Assembly: GCA_050480245.1 (NCBI GenBank)
Contig: JBCNEQ010000046.1
Direction: 5' to 3' (one strand)
Source: Anoxybacillus sp050480245
GTDB taxonomy: Bacteria > Bacillota > Bacilli > Bacillales > Anoxybacillaceae
Length of the DNA stretch: 40,708 nucleotides
Every line of letters starts with the position of its first letter. Within the stretch, counting starts at the first letter, position 1. A program made the translations under genes and the position numbers. Positions 39,221 to 40,708 of the stretch are shown here, in pieces. A model generated the notes under the pieces. The model saw only the letters and a list, made by a program, of their open reading frames with translations. It was not told the origin of the DNA and ran no database searches.

Positions 39221-40369
39221 ATGCTTCCGATGAATGAACGTGTGCAACATATTCAACTATCTGGCATTCGGCAATTTTTTAATCTCGTTGCCCAAGAAAA
39301 AGATATGATTTCATTAACGATTGGACAGCCGGATTTTCCGACGCCCGATCATATTAAAGAAGCGACAAAACAAGCGCTTGATGAACAGTTTACTTCTTAT
39401 ACGCATAACGCCGGATATTTGCCGTTACGTGAAGCCGCTTGTCGCTTCGTTGAAACGAAATATGGACTGCGCTATACGACCGATGAAGTGATCGTTACCG
39501 TCGGGGCGAGCCAAGCGCTTGATATTGCGTTTCGTACCATTTTAACGGAAGGCGCAGAAGTCATTCTCCCTGCCCCTGTGTATCCAGGATATGAACCGAT
39601 TATTCGTTTATGTGGGGCAACACCTGTATATGTCGATACGCGAGAAACCGGCTTTAAACTGTTAGCCGAGCACATCGAACCGCTCATCACCGAGCGGACG
39701 CGGTGCATCGTATTGCCGTATCCGTCCAATCCGACAGGAATGACGTTAACGAGCGATGAACTGAAACAAATCGCTGCACTTGTAAAAGACAAACCAATTT
39801 GGGTCATTTCCGATGAAATTTATAGTGAACTTGTGTTTACAGGCAAACACGAGTCGATTGCGACATGGCTTCCTGATCAAACGATCGTCATTAACGGCGT
39901 TAGTAAATCGCATGCGATGACCGGTTTTCGCATCGGTTTTTTATTTGCGCGACAATGGATTGTTGAACATATAGTAAAAGTGCACCAATATAACGTGTCA
40001 TGTGCCACATCCATTGCGCAAAAAGCGGCGTTAGAAGCGTTAACGGTCGGAATAAACGATGCGAACGATATGAAAAAGCAATACGCGGAACGAATGACAT
40101 ATGTATATGATCGCCTTCGTGCCATGGACTTTGACGTCCAAAAACCGAACGGAGCGTTTTACATTTTTCCGTCCATTGCACAGTTTCATCAATCATCTTT
40201 TGACTTTGCATTACAGCTAGCAAAAGAAGCGAAAGTCGCTGTCGTGCCTGGAAGTGCGTTTTCGACATACGGCGAAGGATACGTTCGCATCTCATACGCT
40301 TGTTCAATGGAAGAGCTAGAAAAAGGGTTGGATCGCATGGAATCGTACATAAAAAAAGGTGCTCGCTAA
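39221..40369 (+). CDS. patA: PLP aminotransferase PatA
   Basis: The 382-residue fold-type I aminotransferase has the substrate motif TIGQPDFPTPDHIKEA (33-48), NPTGMTLT near 170, SDEIYSEL near 197, the PLP lysine K229 in NGVSKSHAMTGFR, and a C-terminal arginine in GYVRISYACS. In B. subtilis PatA is annotated as acting on N-acetyl-LL-diaminopimelate, between dapH and dapL in the pathway, and both those genes are in this window. The start ATG 39221 has GAGGTG ten bases upstream. No clear promoter is seen between it and the strong terminator before it. Confidence 0.92.
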   Translation: MLPMNERVQHIQLSGIRQFFNLVAQEKDMISLTIGQPDFPTPDHIKEATKQALDEQFTSYTHNAGYLPLREAACRFVETKYGLRYTTDEVIVTVGASQALDIAFRTILTEGAEVILPAPVYPGYEPIIRLCGATPVYVDTRETGFKLLAEHIEPLITERTRCIVLPYPSNPTGMTLTSDELKQIAALVKDKPIWVISDEIYSELVFTGKHESIATWLPDQTIVINGVSKSHAMTGFRIGFLFARQWIVEHIVKVHQYNVSCATSIAQKAALEALTVGINDANDMKKQYAERMTYVYDRLRAMDFDVQKPNGAFYIFPSIAQFHQSSFDFALQLAKEAKVAVVPGSAFSTYGEGYVRISYACSMEELEKGLDRMESYIKKGAR

Positions 40370-40385
40370 CAGCACCTTTTTTTAC
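40352..40385. terminator. bidirectional terminator behind patA
   Basis: AAAAAAGGTGCT / AGCACCTTTTTT stem with a seven-base loop that holds the patA stop codon; it also serves the convergent dehydrogenase gene. Confidence 0.85.
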
Positions 40386-40708
40386 CACTCTTTATACCAT
40401 TTATATAACGCTTGCGTTCCGCTTTGTTCTTCTCCGCGCTCGGCAAGCGCTTCATACAATTGTTTCGCAAGCTTTAAGCCCGGAAGCGACAACCCGAGCG
40501 TTTCTGCTTCAGCAAGGGCAATGCCCATATCTTTAATAAAATGTTTTACGTAAAAGCCAGGGGCAAAATCGCCAGCGAGCATGCGCGGCGCAAGATGAGA
40601 CAGCGACCAACTCGATGCGGCGCCTTGCGAAATGCTTTGCAAGACGCGTTCGGGGTCTAATCCTGCTTTTTCGGCATACACAAGCGCTTCACGAAACTTA
40701 CGCAAGGA
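40382..40708 (-). CDS. beta-hydroxyacid dehydrogenase, C-terminal part
   Basis: Only the C-terminal 108 or so residues lie in the window; the gene continues beyond its right edge. The visible part, all helical, is the C-terminal domain of the 3-hydroxyisobutyrate / 6-phosphogluconate dehydrogenase family: EALVYAEKAGLDPERVLQSI, GDFAPGFYVKHFIKDMGIAL, and LGLSLPGLKLAKQLYEALAE. The KD pair in HFIKDM fits the conserved region that contacts substrate. The substrate is not decidable; B. subtilis YkwC is a likely relative. Transcription runs toward patA and ends at the shared terminator. Confidence 0.85.
   Translation of the reverse strand, partial: SLRKFREALVYAEKAGLDPERVLQSISQGAASSWSLSHLAPRMLAGDFAPGFYVKHFIKDMGIALAEAETLGLSLPGLKLAKQLYEALAERGEEQSGTQALYKWYKEW

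Overview
The window reads as chromosome of a moderately thermophilic, spore-forming member of the Bacillaceae, most likely Anoxybacillus or a close Geobacillus-group relative. This rests on protein similarity recognised by eye, strong AAGGAGG-type ribosome sites, several TTG/GTG starts, SigmaA-type promoters and a tricistronic spore germinant-receptor operon. Gene order largely follows the ykt-pdh-ykr-ykq-yku-patA segment of Bacillus subtilis, with lineage-specific insertions. No rRNA, tRNA or CRISPR array was seen.

Left part (1-16.9 kb). An IS200/IS605-type right end (1-134) has cut off the 3' end of yktA. Then come a flavin-dependent nitronate monooxygenase-like gene, speA (arginine decarboxylase), the SR1 dual-function RNA with its peptide SR1P under two near-perfect CcpN operators, a DUF3055 and a DUF1885-type gene on divergent promoters, and the pyruvate dehydrogenase operon pdhABCD. 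These are followed by defB, ykrA, an undescribed 23-residue basic peptide, rpoY-rnjA (RNA polymerase epsilon and RNase J1), then on the minus strand ktrC, a thioredoxin-like gene, dapL and dapH (acetylated lysine/DAP branch) and darB.

Middle (16.9-25.6 kb). ykuJ, a small membrane protein, ykuI (EAL, c-di-GMP), fadH with a FadR box, ykuE (Tat-exported phosphoesterase), then an operon-like block ppx-ppk-crcB-crcB joining polyphosphate metabolism to fluoride export, and kre (ykyB).

Right part (25.6-40.7 kb). Between kre and cheV, neighbours or near neighbours in B. subtilis, lies about 11 kb of extra DNA. It holds a gerA-gerB-gerC receptor operon with a SigmaG-like promoter and a four-gene set placed directly behind cheV: Hpt-REC-GGDEF-REC regulator, membrane-anchored HEAT-repeat protein, processive family 2 glycosyltransferase, and a membrane-tethered glycoside-hydrolase-like protein of about 1061 residues. 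Tight overlaps and a single terminator suggest one transcript from cheV. This is the best candidate for an undescribed system: a chemotaxis-coupled, c-di-GMP-making control unit for synthesis and trimming of an exopolysaccharide. Upstream of cheV lies gene debris (an internally deleted DUF1906-type gene and a frameshifted TetR fragment), then two small genes, patA and the 3' part of a beta-hydroxyacid dehydrogenase that runs off the window.

All names are from recognition of sequence patterns without database searches; promoters and operators are by-eye matches.
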